Below are positions 16,330 through 24,856 of a DNA stretch of 64,000 nucleotides, piece after piece. Origin of the DNA: Nocardioides islandensis. GTDB lineage: Bacteria > Actinomycetota > Actinomycetes > Propionibacteriales > Nocardioidaceae. A model generated the notes under the pieces. It made no database searches. It was not told the DNA's origin and saw nothing but the letters and a program-made list of their open reading frames with translations. Position 1 is the first letter of the stretch. Every line of letters starts with the position of its first letter. Both the position numbers and the translations under genes were made by a program. The stretch covers positions 1 to 64,000 of the forward strand of contig NZ_JADKPN010000019.1 in NCBI RefSeq assembly GCF_015352455.1, given 5' to 3'.

Positions 16330-17748
16330 ATGTTCGCCAACAGCGACGAGCTGCTGAAGTACGTCAAGGACGAGGGCGTCGAGATGATCGACGTCCGGTT
16401 CTGCGACCTGCCCGGGATCATGCAGCACTTCACCGTGCCGGTGTCCTCGTTCAGCCAGGACGTCTTCGACGACGGCCTGAACTTCGACGGCTCCTCGATC
16501 CGCGGCTTCCAGGCCATCCACGAGTCCGACATGTCGCTGTTCCCGGACCCGACGACGGCCTACCTCGACCCGTTCCGCACGGCCAAGACGCTGGTCATCA
16601 ACTTCTTCATCCACGACCCGCTCACCGGCGAGGCCTACTCGCGCGACCCGCGCAACATCGCCCGCAAGGCGCAGGCGTACCTCTCCTCGACCGGCGTCGG
16701 CGACAAGGCGTACTTCGCCCCGGAGGCCGAGTTCTACGTCTTCGACTCGGTCCGGTTCGAGACCAAGGTGAACGCCGGGTACTACCACATCGACTCCGAG
16801 GCCGGCGCCTGGAACACCGGCTCGGAGGAGAACAACCGCGGCTACAAGGTCCGCTACAAGGGCGGCTACTTCCCCGTGGCGCCGTACGACCACTTCGGCG
16901 AGCTCCGCGACGAGATGGTCAAGGAGCTCGAGGCCACCGGCCTCACCGTCGAGCGCGCCCACCACGAGGTCGGCACCGCCGGCCAGGCGGAGATCAACTA
17001 CCGCTTCGACGAGCTGCTCAAGGCCGCCGACGACGTGATGAAGTTCAAGTACGTCATCAAGAACGTCGCCTGGCGCAACGGCAAGACCGCGACCTTCATG
17101 CCGAAGCCCATCTTCGGCGACAACGGCTCCGGCATGCATTGCCACCAGTCGATCTGGCAGGGCGACGAGCCGCTGTTCTACGACGAGACCGGGTACGCCG
17201 GGCTGTCGGACACCGCCCGCTACTACATCGGCGGCATCCTGTCCCATGCCCCGTCGCTGCTGGCCTTCACCAACCCGACGGTGAACTCCTACCACCGCCT
17301 GGTGCCAGGCTTCGAGGCGCCGGTCAACCTGGTCTACAGCCAGCGCAACCGCTCCGCCTGCGTGCGCATCCCGATCACCGGCTCGAACCCGAAGGCCAAG
17401 CGCATCGAGTTCCGCTGCCCCGACCCGTCGGCCAACCCGTACCTCGCCTTCTCCGCGATGCTGCTGGCCGGCCTCGACGGCATCAAGAACAAGATCGAGC
17501 CGCACGAGCCGGTCGACAAGGACCTCTACGAGCTCCCGCCGGACGAGCACGCCGACATCCCGACGGTGCCCGCGTCGCTGGGTGCCGTGATGGACTCCCT
17601 CGAGGCCGACCACGACTTCCTCCTCGAGGGCGGTGTCTTCACCTCCGACCTCATCGAGACGTGGATCGACTACAAGCGCGCCAACGAGATCCAGCCGATC
17701 GCGCTGCGCCCGCACCCCCACGAGTTCGAGCTCTACTACGACATCTGA
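16330..17748 (+). CDS. glnA: Glutamine synthetase type I (GSI-beta)
   Basis: A 472-residue enzyme that condenses glutamate and ammonia with ATP. Signatures present: LNFDGSSIRGF near the N terminus, EAEFYVFD metal ligands, NGSGMHCHQSIW, NRSACVRIP, and the adenylylation loop DLYELPPDE with Tyr400, marking a GSI-beta enzyme regulated by adenylylation. ATG with GGAGG at 16321. Expression is probably controlled by the GlnR box. The 3' end (Tyr-Tyr-Asp-Ile-stop) is the attachment site of foreign DNA: the last 14 coding bases recur 11.4 kb downstream. Confidence 0.97.
   Translation: MFANSDELLKYVKDEGVEMIDVRFCDLPGIMQHFTVPVSSFSQDVFDDGLNFDGSSIRGFQAIHESDMSLFPDPTTAYLDPFRTAKTLVINFFIHDPLTGEAYSRDPRNIARKAQAYLSSTGVGDKAYFAPEAEFYVFDSVRFETKVNAGYYHIDSEAGAWNTGSEENNRGYKVRYKGGYFPVAPYDHFGELRDEMVKELEATGLTVERAHHEVGTAGQAEINYRFDELLKAADDVMKFKYVIKNVAWRNGKTATFMPKPIFGDNGSGMHCHQSIWQGDEPLFYDETGYAGLSDTARYYIGGILSHAPSLLAFTNPTVNSYHRLVPGFEAPVNLVYSQRNRSACVRIPITGSNPKAKRIEFRCPDPSANPYLAFSAMLLAGLDGIKNKIEPHEPVDKDLYELPPDEHADIPTVPASLGAVMDSLEADHDFLLEGGVFTSDLIETWIDYKRANEIQPIALRPHPHEFELYYDI
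17733..17746 (+). other. Attachment-site core, copy 1 (inside the glnA 3' end)
   Basis: CTACTACGACATCT, the end of glnA, is identical to 29146-29159. The copies diverge on both sides. The position (3' end of a conserved gene that is left intact) and the direct orientation are those expected for site-specific integration by a tyrosine recombinase. No recombinase gene remains in the window. Confidence 0.7.
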
Positions 17749-17764
17749 GTTCGCATAGATGTAC

Positions 17765-18416
17765 CTGCGGCCCAAGCCGCGCAGAGAGTGAAGAAACGGC
17801 CCCTGACCAGCGAAGACACCGTTCAACGTCTTCCACGGTCAGGGGTCATTCTTCGTTTGATCTGACTCCACGTGCGGCCCCAGCGCGGCCTGAGACGGCG
17901 GCTTGGAAATCTGGGACTCCTCGGCTTCCTGGGGGTCTTGAGGGTCGCCGTCGGGGGTGTTCTTCCTTTGATGGTTGAGGGATTCGCGGGTACGACGCGT
18001 GGATGGGTGACGCGCACGCGGCGCTTGCCTACGGTTCGGGGTTACCAAGCCAACCGAATCGAGGACGGAGCGACCGCGTGCGCGCCACTAGTGCATTCAA
18101 CAAGATGCTCGCCATCCCGGGTGCCTACGTGGTCGGGGTGACCTTCGGCCCGACCGGGATCACGTCGCCTCCATGCCGGTTGGCTGCGCGAACGCCTAGC
18201 ACCAGCCGAGCTTGCGCAGTTCGGGCGTACGACCTGCCTTGACCTGCCAATTGGCGAGCGAAGTCCACCTGATCGTCATGTCGAGGACCACGCCCTCGCC
18301 ACAACGTGGCGCGACGTCAAGTTCTTCAGGGCCAGGGATCGAAAGTGGTCGATCTCATCCTCCAAGTGCGTGCAGCCCCCGAACCTGACCCCCAACGTGC
18401 GGCCCCAGTGCGGCCC
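17765..18416. repeat. Dispersed GCGGCCCCAG repeats at the island ends
   Basis: Related 19-20-base elements with the core GCGGCCC(A/C)AG occur at 17765-17784 (itself an imperfect palindrome), 17872-17890 and 18397-18416. A fourth is at 29076-29095, 50 bases before attachment-site copy 2. Clustering beside att cores is what arm-type integrase sites would look like, but GC-rich DNA yields such motifs readily. Confidence 0.4.
17790..17854 (+). terminator. Large hairpin downstream of glnA
   Basis: Nested pairing: GAAGAA (17790-17795) with TTCTTC (17849-17854), CCCTGACC (17801-17808) with GGTCAGGG (17837-17844), and GAAGAC (17812-17817) with GTCTTC (17828-17833). It lies 42 bases after the glnA stop and probably ends glnA transcription now that the older terminator lies 11 kb away. 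Confidence 0.6.
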
Positions 18417-18418
18417 CT

Positions 18419-18439
18419 GGCTCTATAGACTCGACGTCT
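18419..18439 (+). other. Possible further att-like sequence (weak)
   Basis: GGCTCTATAGACTCGACGTCT resembles both the glnA end and the left flank of copy 2 (GGCTCTAT, then ACGACATCT). It follows a GCGGCCCCAG repeat and precedes a hairpin by 42 bases, the same order as at copy 2. Similarity is low, so this is tentative. Confidence 0.25.
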
Positions 18440-18481
18440 TCGCAGGTCACACGGGGTGTGCTCGAACTCAGCGAACTCGAG

Positions 18482-18513
18482 CACGAGAGCCCCGGCTTGC
18501 CGGGGCTCTCGTG
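18482..18513 (+). terminator. Perfect 14-bp stem, 4-base loop hairpin
   Basis: CACGAGAGCCCCGG (18482-18495) pairs with CCGGGGCTCTCGTG (18500-18513) around CTTG. A shorter stem, GTGCTCGA/TCGAGCAC, lies just upstream. No T-run and no gene directly upstream, so it may be a relic terminator of the inserted element. Confidence 0.6.
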
Positions 18514-18829
18514 GCGTTCGGAGTACCGGTTGATGAGAGGCCGACGGAGTCGCTCTGTTGGCTGCGGAGCAAGTTTCAACTGAGCAGGATGAATCCGAAA
18601 CGTGCCAACATGCCGATGTAGGCGTCGAGAGGGTCGGGCCGGCTCGCCCGGGGGTCACGATGTCGACGGCGCGCAGGACACCGTCCGGGCCAATGGCGGG
18701 CCGGAGCTCTTGCGGTCATTCCGCAGTCTCTGAGAGCCCCAGAACGAGCGCCGCCGCGGCGACGTACCCGACTCTTGTGCCTGCTCCGAGGCCGACACTA
18801 TGGTACGGCCACTGTGAGACGTCATCGTT

Positions 18830-18846
18830 TATTGGTCGTGCCAAAT
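18830..18846. promoter_or_regulatory. Candidate GntR operator, site A
   Basis: TATTGGTCGTGCCAAAT, with TTGG/CCAA half-sites, lies 17 bases before the ATG of the first island gene. It shares GGTC-N3-CCAAA with sites before the permease and the dehydrogenase genes, and TTATTGGTCG with the site before the 20008 gene. Confidence 0.5.
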
Positions 18847-18862
18847 ATAGCGGGAGTGTGCG

Positions 18863-19897
18863 ATGCCTCGCGCCCTCCACGGCGCCGGAGGTCGTGAGAT
18901 GGCCGAGAACCTCACGATGGCGAAGGCGCTGGAGCCGCAGGCTCTCGCGGCCCTGGCACAGTACGACCTGCCCGAGCCGGAGGGCCTGGAGCTCCTGACG
19001 TTCTCAGAGAACGCCGTCTTCAGGGCAGACCTCCCGGGCCAGGGACCGGTCGTGGTCCGGCTGCACTCGTTGGGCTACCACACGTCGGCCGAGATCGAGT
19101 CCGAGCTCCTCTGGATCGACGCCCTGCGCCGCGACGGCGCAGTCGTGACCGCGGGAATCCTCCGGGCCCGAGACGGCCGTCAGGTCGTCACCGCAGGTCA
19201 TTCATCCTTGCCCGACCGGCATGCGGTGGTCTTCGAGCATCTCGAGGGCAAGGAGCCCGGGCCGGACTCGCTCGTCGACGACTTCGTGCTGCTGGGTCAC
19301 ACAACGGCGTTGCTGCACAGGCACGCGGTCTCCTGGCAGCTGCCGACGTCCTTCCAGCGGTTCAGCTGGGACGAGGCTGGCACCCTCGGCACGTCCGGTC
19401 ATTGGGGCGACTGGCACCACGGGCCCAACCTGGACGAACCGACGACCCACCTGCTGGCACGCGCGGCGGCACTGGTGCGCGACCGGCTACGCTCCTACGG
19501 AAAGCAGCCTGCCCGGTACGGCCTCATCCACGCAGACCTCCGCCTGGCCAACCTGCTGGTCGACGGCACGACGGTCAAGGTCATCGACTTCGACGACTGC
19601 GGGTTCAGCTGGTTCCTGTACGACCTGGCCAGCGCGCTGACCTTCATGGAGGACGACCCGCGGGTGCCCGAACTGGTCAGCTCCTGGCTCGAGGGATACC
19701 GCAGAGCCCGCGCCCTGGACGTCGCGGACGAGGAAGAGATCCCCACGTTCTTGATGCTCCGGCGGTTGGTCATCTTCGCGTGGCTGGGGTCACGACCGGG
19801 CACCGAGCTCGTCGCGAGTCTAGGAGCGGAGTACGCCCGCATCACCGCGGAGCTCGCCGAGGCCTATCTGTCCCGCACTTCCCGGGCCCGGGGCTGA
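18863..19897 (+). CDS. APH-family small-molecule phosphotransferase
   Basis: A 344-residue kinase of the aminoglycoside phosphotransferase/homoserine kinase II superfamily. The catalytic loop is HADLRLANLL (HxDxxxxN) and the metal-binding motif IDFDDCGFSW; the N lobe contains VVVRLHSLGYHTSAEIESELLWIDAL. The family includes hydroxylysine kinase, choline kinase and YihE/SrkA, so a metabolite hydroxyl is the likely acceptor. It opens the island, in line with the 20008 oxidoreductase 110 bases later. ATG 18863 has GGGAG upstream; ATG 18899 is an alternative. Confidence 0.83.
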   Translation: MPRALHGAGGREMAENLTMAKALEPQALAALAQYDLPEPEGLELLTFSENAVFRADLPGQGPVVVRLHSLGYHTSAEIESELLWIDALRRDGAVVTAGILRARDGRQVVTAGHSSLPDRHAVVFEHLEGKEPGPDSLVDDFVLLGHTTALLHRHAVSWQLPTSFQRFSWDEAGTLGTSGHWGDWHHGPNLDEPTTHLLARAAALVRDRLRSYGKQPARYGLIHADLRLANLLVDGTTVKVIDFDDCGFSWFLYDLASALTFMEDDPRVPELVSSWLEGYRRARALDVADEEEIPTFLMLRRLVIFAWLGSRPGTELVASLGAEYARITAELAEAYLSRTSRARG

Positions 19898-19953
19898 CAC
19901 CGGGGTCGGTCCGCCCATGACGGTGGTGTCGGCCCGGACCACCTGGTCTTGTC

Positions 19954-19994
19954 AATTGGTCCACCGCGCCCTACGTTATTGGTCGCACCTTTGG
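19954..19994. promoter_or_regulatory. Candidate GntR operator, paired sites B
   Basis: AATTGGTCCACC (19954-19965) and TATTGGTCGCACCTTTGG (19977-19994) lie in the gap between the kinase and the next gene. The second shares TTATTGGTCG with site A, at a similar distance from the start codon (22 against 24 bases). Confidence 0.45.
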
Positions 19995-20007
19995 AAGAGG
20001 GGTCGGC

Positions 20008-21243
20008 GTGGCAGGTCCTCGAGACGCAGCGGTCACCGTCGTCGGCGGTGGCGCGATCGGCACGGCGGTCGCGTACTTCCTCGCGAGCGAGGGCTGGGAG
20101 GACGTCCAACTGCTCGAGGCGGGGCTGGTGGGAGGTGGCACGAGCAGCCAGGCAGCGGGCTTCGTGGGGCAGGCGCGACCTACGGTCGAGCGCGCCCGCC
20201 TCGCCATGGCGTCCGCCAAGGAGTACGCGACCTTCGAGCGGAGGACCGGTTACCCGACGGACTGGCGCGAAGTGGGGGCCGTTCGCATCGCGATGAGCGA
20301 GACCGCGGAGGCCGAGCTCCGGGTAATCGCGGAGACAGCCCGGGTCACGGGACTTCCCGTTGAGTTCTTGTCACCGGAGGAGGTGCGCAGGATCTACCCG
20401 GTGATCGAGCGTACCTCCGACATCCGGATCGCGCTGTGGTCGCCGACCGATGGCTACCTGCAGCCGACCAGCCTGGTGAACGCCTACACCCAGGCCGCGC
20501 GGGACCTCGGCGTGACGTTCGCGTCGCACGCTCCGGTGCTGGGCATCGATGTCGAGCACGGAGCGGTCACCGGTCTCGTGACGCCGCAGGGTCGGTTCGC
20601 CACAGAGATGGTCGTCAACGCTGCCGGTCCGTGGGCAGGCGCCTTGGCACGGCTGGTCGGCATCGAGATGCCTGTGGTTCCGGTGCTCCACGAGTACTTC
20701 GTCACCGAGCCTGCTCCGGGCTGGGATGCCAGCCTTCCGTGCCTGCGCATCCCCGAGATCCAGACGTACGCTCGCGGCGAGATGGGCTGCATGCTGTGCG
20801 GTGGCTTCGAGAACAAGGGAACGAGCCTGGACCCGACCGAGGTGCGCATCGGCGACGCCCTGGCGGTGGACCCGAACTGGGACGTGCTCGGCTCGTTCGT
20901 CTCGCAGCTGGAGCGGTTCGTCCCGGACGCGACCGACCTCGGGGTCTCCACCGTATTCCGCGGCTGGCCCGGGTTCACCCCGGACGGCAGGTTCATCGTC
21001 GGGCCGGTGAGCGGGCTGCGCGGGTTCGTCATGGCTGCAGGCTGCAACGCCCATGGCGTCTCGGGCTCCGCGGGCATCGCCATGCACCTGGTCGAGAGCC
21101 TGCTGGGCGATCCGTCGCCGTACGTGCGCTCATTGTCGCCCGACCGGTTCCTGCCCCGGGCCTGGGAGTGGAGCCAGGTCAGGCGACAGGCGCAGGCGGT
21201 GTACGAGAACTACTACCCCATGCCGCAGACGGCTGCGAGCTGA
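20008..21243 (+). CDS. FAD-dependent amine oxidoreductase (DAO superfamily)
   Basis: A 411-residue flavoprotein. VVGGGAIGTAVAYFLASEG is the FAD-binding motif; the fold continues with LEAGLVGGGTSSQAAGFVGQ, AGPWAG and a late GFTPDGRFIVGPV, as in sarcosine/dimethylglycine/glycine oxidases. At the position where dimethylglycine and sarcosine dehydrogenases carry the FAD-linked histidine (TTWHAAG), this protein has SSQAAG (Gln48), so FAD should be non-covalent. It lacks the C-terminal folate domain of its neighbour at 24857. GTG start with GGAAGAGG upstream. It probably oxidises an N-alkyl amino acid; the substrate is unknown. Confidence 0.85.
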   Translation: MAGPRDAAVTVVGGGAIGTAVAYFLASEGWEDVQLLEAGLVGGGTSSQAAGFVGQARPTVERARLAMASAKEYATFERRTGYPTDWREVGAVRIAMSETAEAELRVIAETARVTGLPVEFLSPEEVRRIYPVIERTSDIRIALWSPTDGYLQPTSLVNAYTQAARDLGVTFASHAPVLGIDVEHGAVTGLVTPQGRFATEMVVNAAGPWAGALARLVGIEMPVVPVLHEYFVTEPAPGWDASLPCLRIPEIQTYARGEMGCMLCGGFENKGTSLDPTEVRIGDALAVDPNWDVLGSFVSQLERFVPDATDLGVSTVFRGWPGFTPDGRFIVGPVSGLRGFVMAAGCNAHGVSGSAGIAMHLVESLLGDPSPYVRSLSPDRFLPRAWEWSQVRRQAQAVYENYYPMPQTAAS

Positions 21244-21261
21244 ACGCTCGCGCGCGCATCC

Positions 21262-22017
21262 TCACTCGTAGGGCTGGGCGAGCATGGCCATCATCCCCCC
21301 GTCCACGGCGATCGTCTCGCCGGTCACGTAGCTGGCGTCATTGCTGCACAGGAACGCCACCGCGCCCGCGATCTCCTCGGGTGTCGCGGCGCGCTTGAGC
21401 GGACTGATGCGCCTGAGCTGGGTCTCCGACAGCGAGCCGATGTACTCCTCGCTCAGAGGGGTGTTCACCCAGCCGGGCGCGATGGCGTTGACGAGGACCC
21501 CGTACGGCGCTAGCTCGATCGCCATGGTCTTGGCAAGGGAGATCAGCGCGGCCTTGGAGGCGTTGTAGTGGGCGAACTCCGGCTCTGCCGCAAGGCCGTT
21601 GGTCGACGCGATGTGGATGATGCGCCCACCCGAGCCCTGGTCGCGCATCTGCCTCCCCACCGCGGCGCTGAGCAGCACGGGACCACGGACGTTGATGTCG
21701 AACAGGGCGTCCCACGTCTCCGCCGTGAAGTCGAGGAACGGTACAGGGGCATACACGCCCGCGTTGTTGAGAAGCACGTCGACCCGGCCCAGCTCAGCGA
21801 TCGTCGTCTCCACCAGCCGGGCGCAGTCCTCCCGGACACCGACGTCCGCCTTGACCGTGACGACCTTTCCGTGCGCGTGGAGCTGCCGCTGCGCCTCCTG
21901 GAGCTCCGCCTCGTTGCGCGCGCAGGTGGCCACGTCGTACCCGTCCTTCAGAAGCCGCGTGGCACACGCGAGACCTATCCCCTTCGAACCGCCGGTGACG
22001 ATGGCGACCTGGTTCAT
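21262..22017 (-). CDS. SDR family oxidoreductase
   Basis: A 251-residue classical short-chain dehydrogenase. Cofactor motif TGGSKGIGLA, structural NNAG at about residue 84, catalytic Tyr-x3-Lys in YNASKAAL, and the PGWVNTPL segment after the active site are all present. Arg/Asn residues after strand 2 (TCARNEAE) favour NADP(H). ATG is 9 bases after the kinase stop upstream, in a minus-strand operon with the kinase and permease. It likely oxidises or reduces an alcohol/ketone intermediate of the island's pathway. Confidence 0.88.
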   Translation of the reverse strand: MNQVAIVTGGSKGIGLACATRLLKDGYDVATCARNEAELQEAQRQLHAHGKVVTVKADVGVREDCARLVETTIAELGRVDVLLNNAGVYAPVPFLDFTAETWDALFDINVRGPVLLSAAVGRQMRDQGSGGRIIHIASTNGLAAEPEFAHYNASKAALISLAKTMAIELAPYGVLVNAIAPGWVNTPLSEEYIGSLSETQLRRISPLKRAATPEEIAGAVAFLCSNDASYVTGETIAVDGGMMAMLAQPYE

Positions 22018-22026
22018 CCGACTCTC

Positions 22027-22989
22027 CTAGCGTGGGCGTGATGGCGGCGGGAGGGCGACGCCGGTCGAAGCCGCGGCGGCGATGGTCGACTCGAGGTCGG
22101 GTGCAAGGAGCTTCTGCCTCGTCCAGTCCCAGCGGATGACGGCCTCGTTCCAGTAGTCGAAGGTCTCGGCCGGCTTGGAGCTCAACAGCTTGGCCATGCC
22201 GACGAACAGCAGCGACCAGGTGAACTGGGCGGCGACGCCGAAGAGCCTGGCCCGCGCATACTGCGCGGGGACGTGCTCACCGAAGTACGTGTCGCAGAGA
22301 ACTCGTACCTGGTCCCGCTCGTAGTCCCCTTCCATGGCGAGGTCTCCGAGGTCGAACATCGGGTCGTTCATCCCGCTGAAGTCGTAGTCGATGAGCCGGA
22401 TCGTTCCGTCGTCCATCACGTTGCGGGCGAGCAGGTCGTTGTTGCTGGGCACGAGGGGAAGTGCGTTGACCGCCAGCGCCTCCTGGATGCGGCGGATCGT
22501 CGGAAGCTCCTCCAGCAGGCCCGCCGGCGTCTCCATGCGGTGGGTCTCGACGAGACGCAGGTAGTCCTCCAGGAAGCAGAAGATGTCGATCCGGTTGCTG
22601 AACGCCGGAGCGGTGGTGTGGAGCTCGCGCACCGATCGGGCGAGGCGGGGGATGTAGCTCGGATCGCTGAGGTCCTCCGTGCAGAGGGTCTTGCCGTCGA
22701 TGAACTCCAGCACGATGGCCGGGAGGTCAGGGTAGGTACCCAGGACGCGAGCCCCGACGCCGCACTCCCCCGCGCACGTCGTGTTGTGGATGAGGTGCTC
22801 CATGGGCACCATCAGGCCGAACTGGTCCATCTCCTGGGTCAGGAACTTCACGACGACCCGGCGTCCGTCGACGGAGACGACGTAGGTCACATGTGCGAGA
22901 CCGCCGTGCAGCTGCTGCCACTCCAGGTCGCTTCCCTGCAGCAGAGGTTCGACCTCGCGCAGGTACTGCATCTGTACTTCGAGGGTCAC
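22027..22989 (-). CDS. Choline/ethanolamine-kinase-like phosphotransferase
   Basis: A 320-residue kinase. The LicA/choline-kinase signature is SNNDLLARNVM (Asp185, Asn190), then LIDYDFSGMNDPMFDLGDLAME (Asp201), but the usual His of HNDL is Asn. The GTG at 22987-22989 has GGAGG six bases upstream, and the next in-frame ATG lies 15 bases in. Choline-kinase-like enzymes phosphorylate amino alcohols, which fits an island handling N-methylated amines. It lies between the permease and SDR genes on one minus-strand transcript. Confidence 0.83.
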   Translation of the reverse strand: MTLEVQMQYLREVEPLLQGSDLEWQQLHGGLAHVTYVVSVDGRRVVVKFLTQEMDQFGLMVPMEHLIHNTTCAGECGVGARVLGTYPDLPAIVLEFIDGKTLCTEDLSDPSYIPRLARSVRELHTTAPAFSNRIDIFCFLEDYLRLVETHRMETPAGLLEELPTIRRIQEALAVNALPLVPSNNDLLARNVMDDGTIRLIDYDFSGMNDPMFDLGDLAMEGDYERDQVRVLCDTYFGEHVPAQYARARLFGVAAQFTWSLLFVGMAKLLSSKPAETFDYWNEAVIRWDWTRQKLLAPDLESTIAAAASTGVALPPPSRPR

Positions 22990-23014
22990 CGTGGACCTCC
23001 AGGAAACTGCGGAC

Positions 23015-24550
23015 CTAGGACTCCACCGCGTACTTCTCGATCGCGGTGGACTGGGCATGGATCTGGCGGTGCCGCATCGAGTAGTAGACGAGGCCCACCA
23101 GCAGCGGGACACCCAGCAGGACCCACCCCATGGGGATGTCCCTGACGAAGAGCCCACCCTCGGTGCCCGCGATCTGGTTGTACGTCGGGTTGGTGGCGGC
23201 TCGCGGCCACTCCATGTTCACGAAGGTGAGGCCAGTACCGATGATCGCGAGGACGTTGACCAGCATTCCCCACCTACCGAGGCTGAACACCGGCCGCTTC
23301 TTCGGCCATCCGCGCAGCCGGGCGACCAGGGTGATGCACAGGACCGCGAAGTAGGCGAAGTACATCGCGCCCGTCGCGCCACCCACGATGGAGGCTGTCT
23401 TGGTGCCGAACACGAACACGGGGACAAGGGAGAAGGCGAAGAGGAGGACGGCGGCGGCCCACGGAGACCCGTCCCGCATGGTGCGGGAGAAGACCGAGGA
23501 GAAGGGGACCTGGCCATCACGAGCCATGCCGAAGATGTGGCGGACGGCTCCCGTGAACATCGTGTTGGTCGCCACGATGAGGCCCAAGGCGACCACGGCC
23601 AGGAACAGCTTCAGCACCGCTGTGGGGAGGTTGTCCAAGATGGCCGACTCGGCCGGGTTGTAGTTCACCATCGCCGAGTCCATGTCGGGGATCGAGGTGG
23701 TGAGGCAGAAGTAGAAGAGGAAGCCGCAGCTGACTGCGAAGATGTAGGCGCCGATGATCCCTCGCGGAGCATTGCGCTCGCCGTCGATGGTCTCCTCGCC
23801 CAGGGTGCCGCCGTTCTCGAAGGTGTAGAGCACCCACACCGCGTTGAAGATCCCCGCGCCGAGGAAGAGCGGGAGGAACGCTCCCATGTCGGTGAGGGCC
23901 GACACGCTGACGCTGCCGCTCGCGGACACGGTCGTGGTGGCGGCGTCGGTGAGGTATCCGAAGTGCTTCCCGCCGAGCACGAAGACCGTGAGCAGGACGA
24001 CGGTCACCACCGACAGCTCCAGGATCATCGCCCACTTCGCCAACCGACCCAGGACGCCGATGCTGAACACGTTCCAGAGCAGGGCCACGATGGCGGCGAA
24101 GATGATGATGGCGCGGTTGGTGGAGAAAGTGTCCTCGAGGTCGAACAGCCCCCGGACGAGGATGGGCAGGCTCGCGTAGTACGCGGTCATCAGCGGGAAC
24201 AGCGCGCCGGCGTACGCCCACCCCATCCACCAGCCCACTCGTCTGCCCGACAAGATGGTCGGCCACTGGTACATGCTCCCGGCGAAGGGGTACTTGGACG
24301 CGAGCTCGGCGAAGACGAGCACCATCATCCCGACGCTCACCGCGATCACGGGCCACCCCCAGAACTCGGCCGGACCGACCGCGTTCAGGGCGAACCCGTA
24401 GAGGGAGAACAAACCCGCGAAGACGCCGACGCCGGCGAAGGTCAACGCCCCGTTGGTCAGTGCGGTCAGCGCCTTCTGCAGGTGACCAGCGGCTACGGGG
24501 GCGCTGGTCGCACCGGGGGTGCCCGAGTGACTGGATGGGACTGAGGTCAT
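23015..24550 (-). CDS. APC superfamily amino acid/amine permease
   Basis: A 511-residue integral membrane protein with about 12 hydrophobic helices starting near residue 32. GALTFAGVGVFAGLFSLYGFAL, the EFWGWPVIAV segment and FAELASKYPFAGSMYQWPTIL (helix 2-3 region) match the amino acid permease family (eukaryotic choline/GABA permease-like branch). The C-terminal tail is hydrophilic. ATG with GAGGAGG upstream. It is the first gene of a permease-kinase-SDR operon and presumably imports the island's substrate. Confidence 0.9.
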   Translation of the reverse strand: MTSVPSSHSGTPGATSAPVAAGHLQKALTALTNGALTFAGVGVFAGLFSLYGFALNAVGPAEFWGWPVIAVSVGMMVLVFAELASKYPFAGSMYQWPTILSGRRVGWWMGWAYAGALFPLMTAYYASLPILVRGLFDLEDTFSTNRAIIIFAAIVALLWNVFSIGVLGRLAKWAMILELSVVTVVLLTVFVLGGKHFGYLTDAATTTVSASGSVSVSALTDMGAFLPLFLGAGIFNAVWVLYTFENGGTLGEETIDGERNAPRGIIGAYIFAVSCGFLFYFCLTTSIPDMDSAMVNYNPAESAILDNLPTAVLKLFLAVVALGLIVATNTMFTGAVRHIFGMARDGQVPFSSVFSRTMRDGSPWAAAVLLFAFSLVPVFVFGTKTASIVGGATGAMYFAYFAVLCITLVARLRGWPKKRPVFSLGRWGMLVNVLAIIGTGLTFVNMEWPRAATNPTYNQIAGTEGGLFVRDIPMGWVLLGVPLLVGLVYYSMRHRQIHAQSTAIEKYAVES

Positions 24551-24617
24551 CTGGTTGCCCTCCTCCGAAGGCCCCCGGACTCGCCGGGCGACTCAAAGGC
24601 CGGGGCCGGCCCGGTTA

Positions 24618-24630
24618 GGTCGGTCCAAAT
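24618..24630. promoter_or_regulatory. Candidate GntR operator, site C
   Basis: GGTCGGTCCAAAT matches site A (GGTCGTGCCAAAT) at all but two spacer bases. It lies 68-80 bases upstream of the permease start. Confidence 0.5.
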
Positions 24631-24831
24631 CCCGAAAGTGACTGGACCTTAACAACGCTCCAGGTCATGCACAAGGCCTCGGACGGCTCGGGTCGCATGG
24701 AAGGACCTCTCCGGCTCCAGGCCACTCAGCGGTCCGATCCACGCCTGATTCGACCGCTTGGCAACGGGTTCGTCGCGAGCTGTTACGGGGGGTGACAGCC
24801 CTGCGAGGGAGGTCTAGTGTGCGTCACCACA

Positions 24832-24847
24832 TATGGTCCAACCAAAG
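24832..24847. promoter_or_regulatory. Candidate GntR operator, site D
   Basis: TATGGTCCAACCAAAG keeps the GGTC-N3-CCAAA pattern. It overlaps the upstream ATG at 24833 and ends 10 bases before the GTG at 24857, which supports 24857 as the true start. Confidence 0.45.
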
Positions 24848-24856
24848 GCGGTTGAG

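Larger units (their letters stand above)
17749..18862. other. 1.1-kb gene-free junction with repeats and hairpins
   Basis: I find no credible gene. The region holds a large hairpin (17790-17854), three copies of a TGCGGCCC[A/C]AG-type element (17765-17784, 17872-17890, 18397-18416), a weak glnA-end-like sequence (18419-18439), a perfect hairpin (18482-18513) and the promoter of the next gene near 18830. Composition is patchy and less GC-rich than the flanks. It looks like the degenerate end of one or more integrated elements. Confidence 0.6.
24551..24856. other. Divergent promoter region of the island
   Basis: The 300-base gap between the permease (minus) and the dehydrogenase (plus) contains no gene. 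It holds operator-like sites C (24618-24630) and D (24832-24847) and a further AAGGTCCAGTC-like sequence read on the minus strand (about 24642-24652). It is the likely control centre for both transcripts. Confidence 0.6.

Noticed and set aside
18397..18513. Possible tRNA gene as the integration target
   Set aside because: The stem-loops do not form a cloverleaf, and no TTCRA or acceptor/CCA pattern was found. The hairpin at 18482 is a simple perfect stem.
24833..24856. ATG at 24833 as the start of the dimethylglycine-dehydrogenase-like gene
   Set aside because: It overlaps a candidate operator and lacks a well-placed ribosome site, whereas GTG 24857 has AAAGG eight bases upstream. It remains possible.
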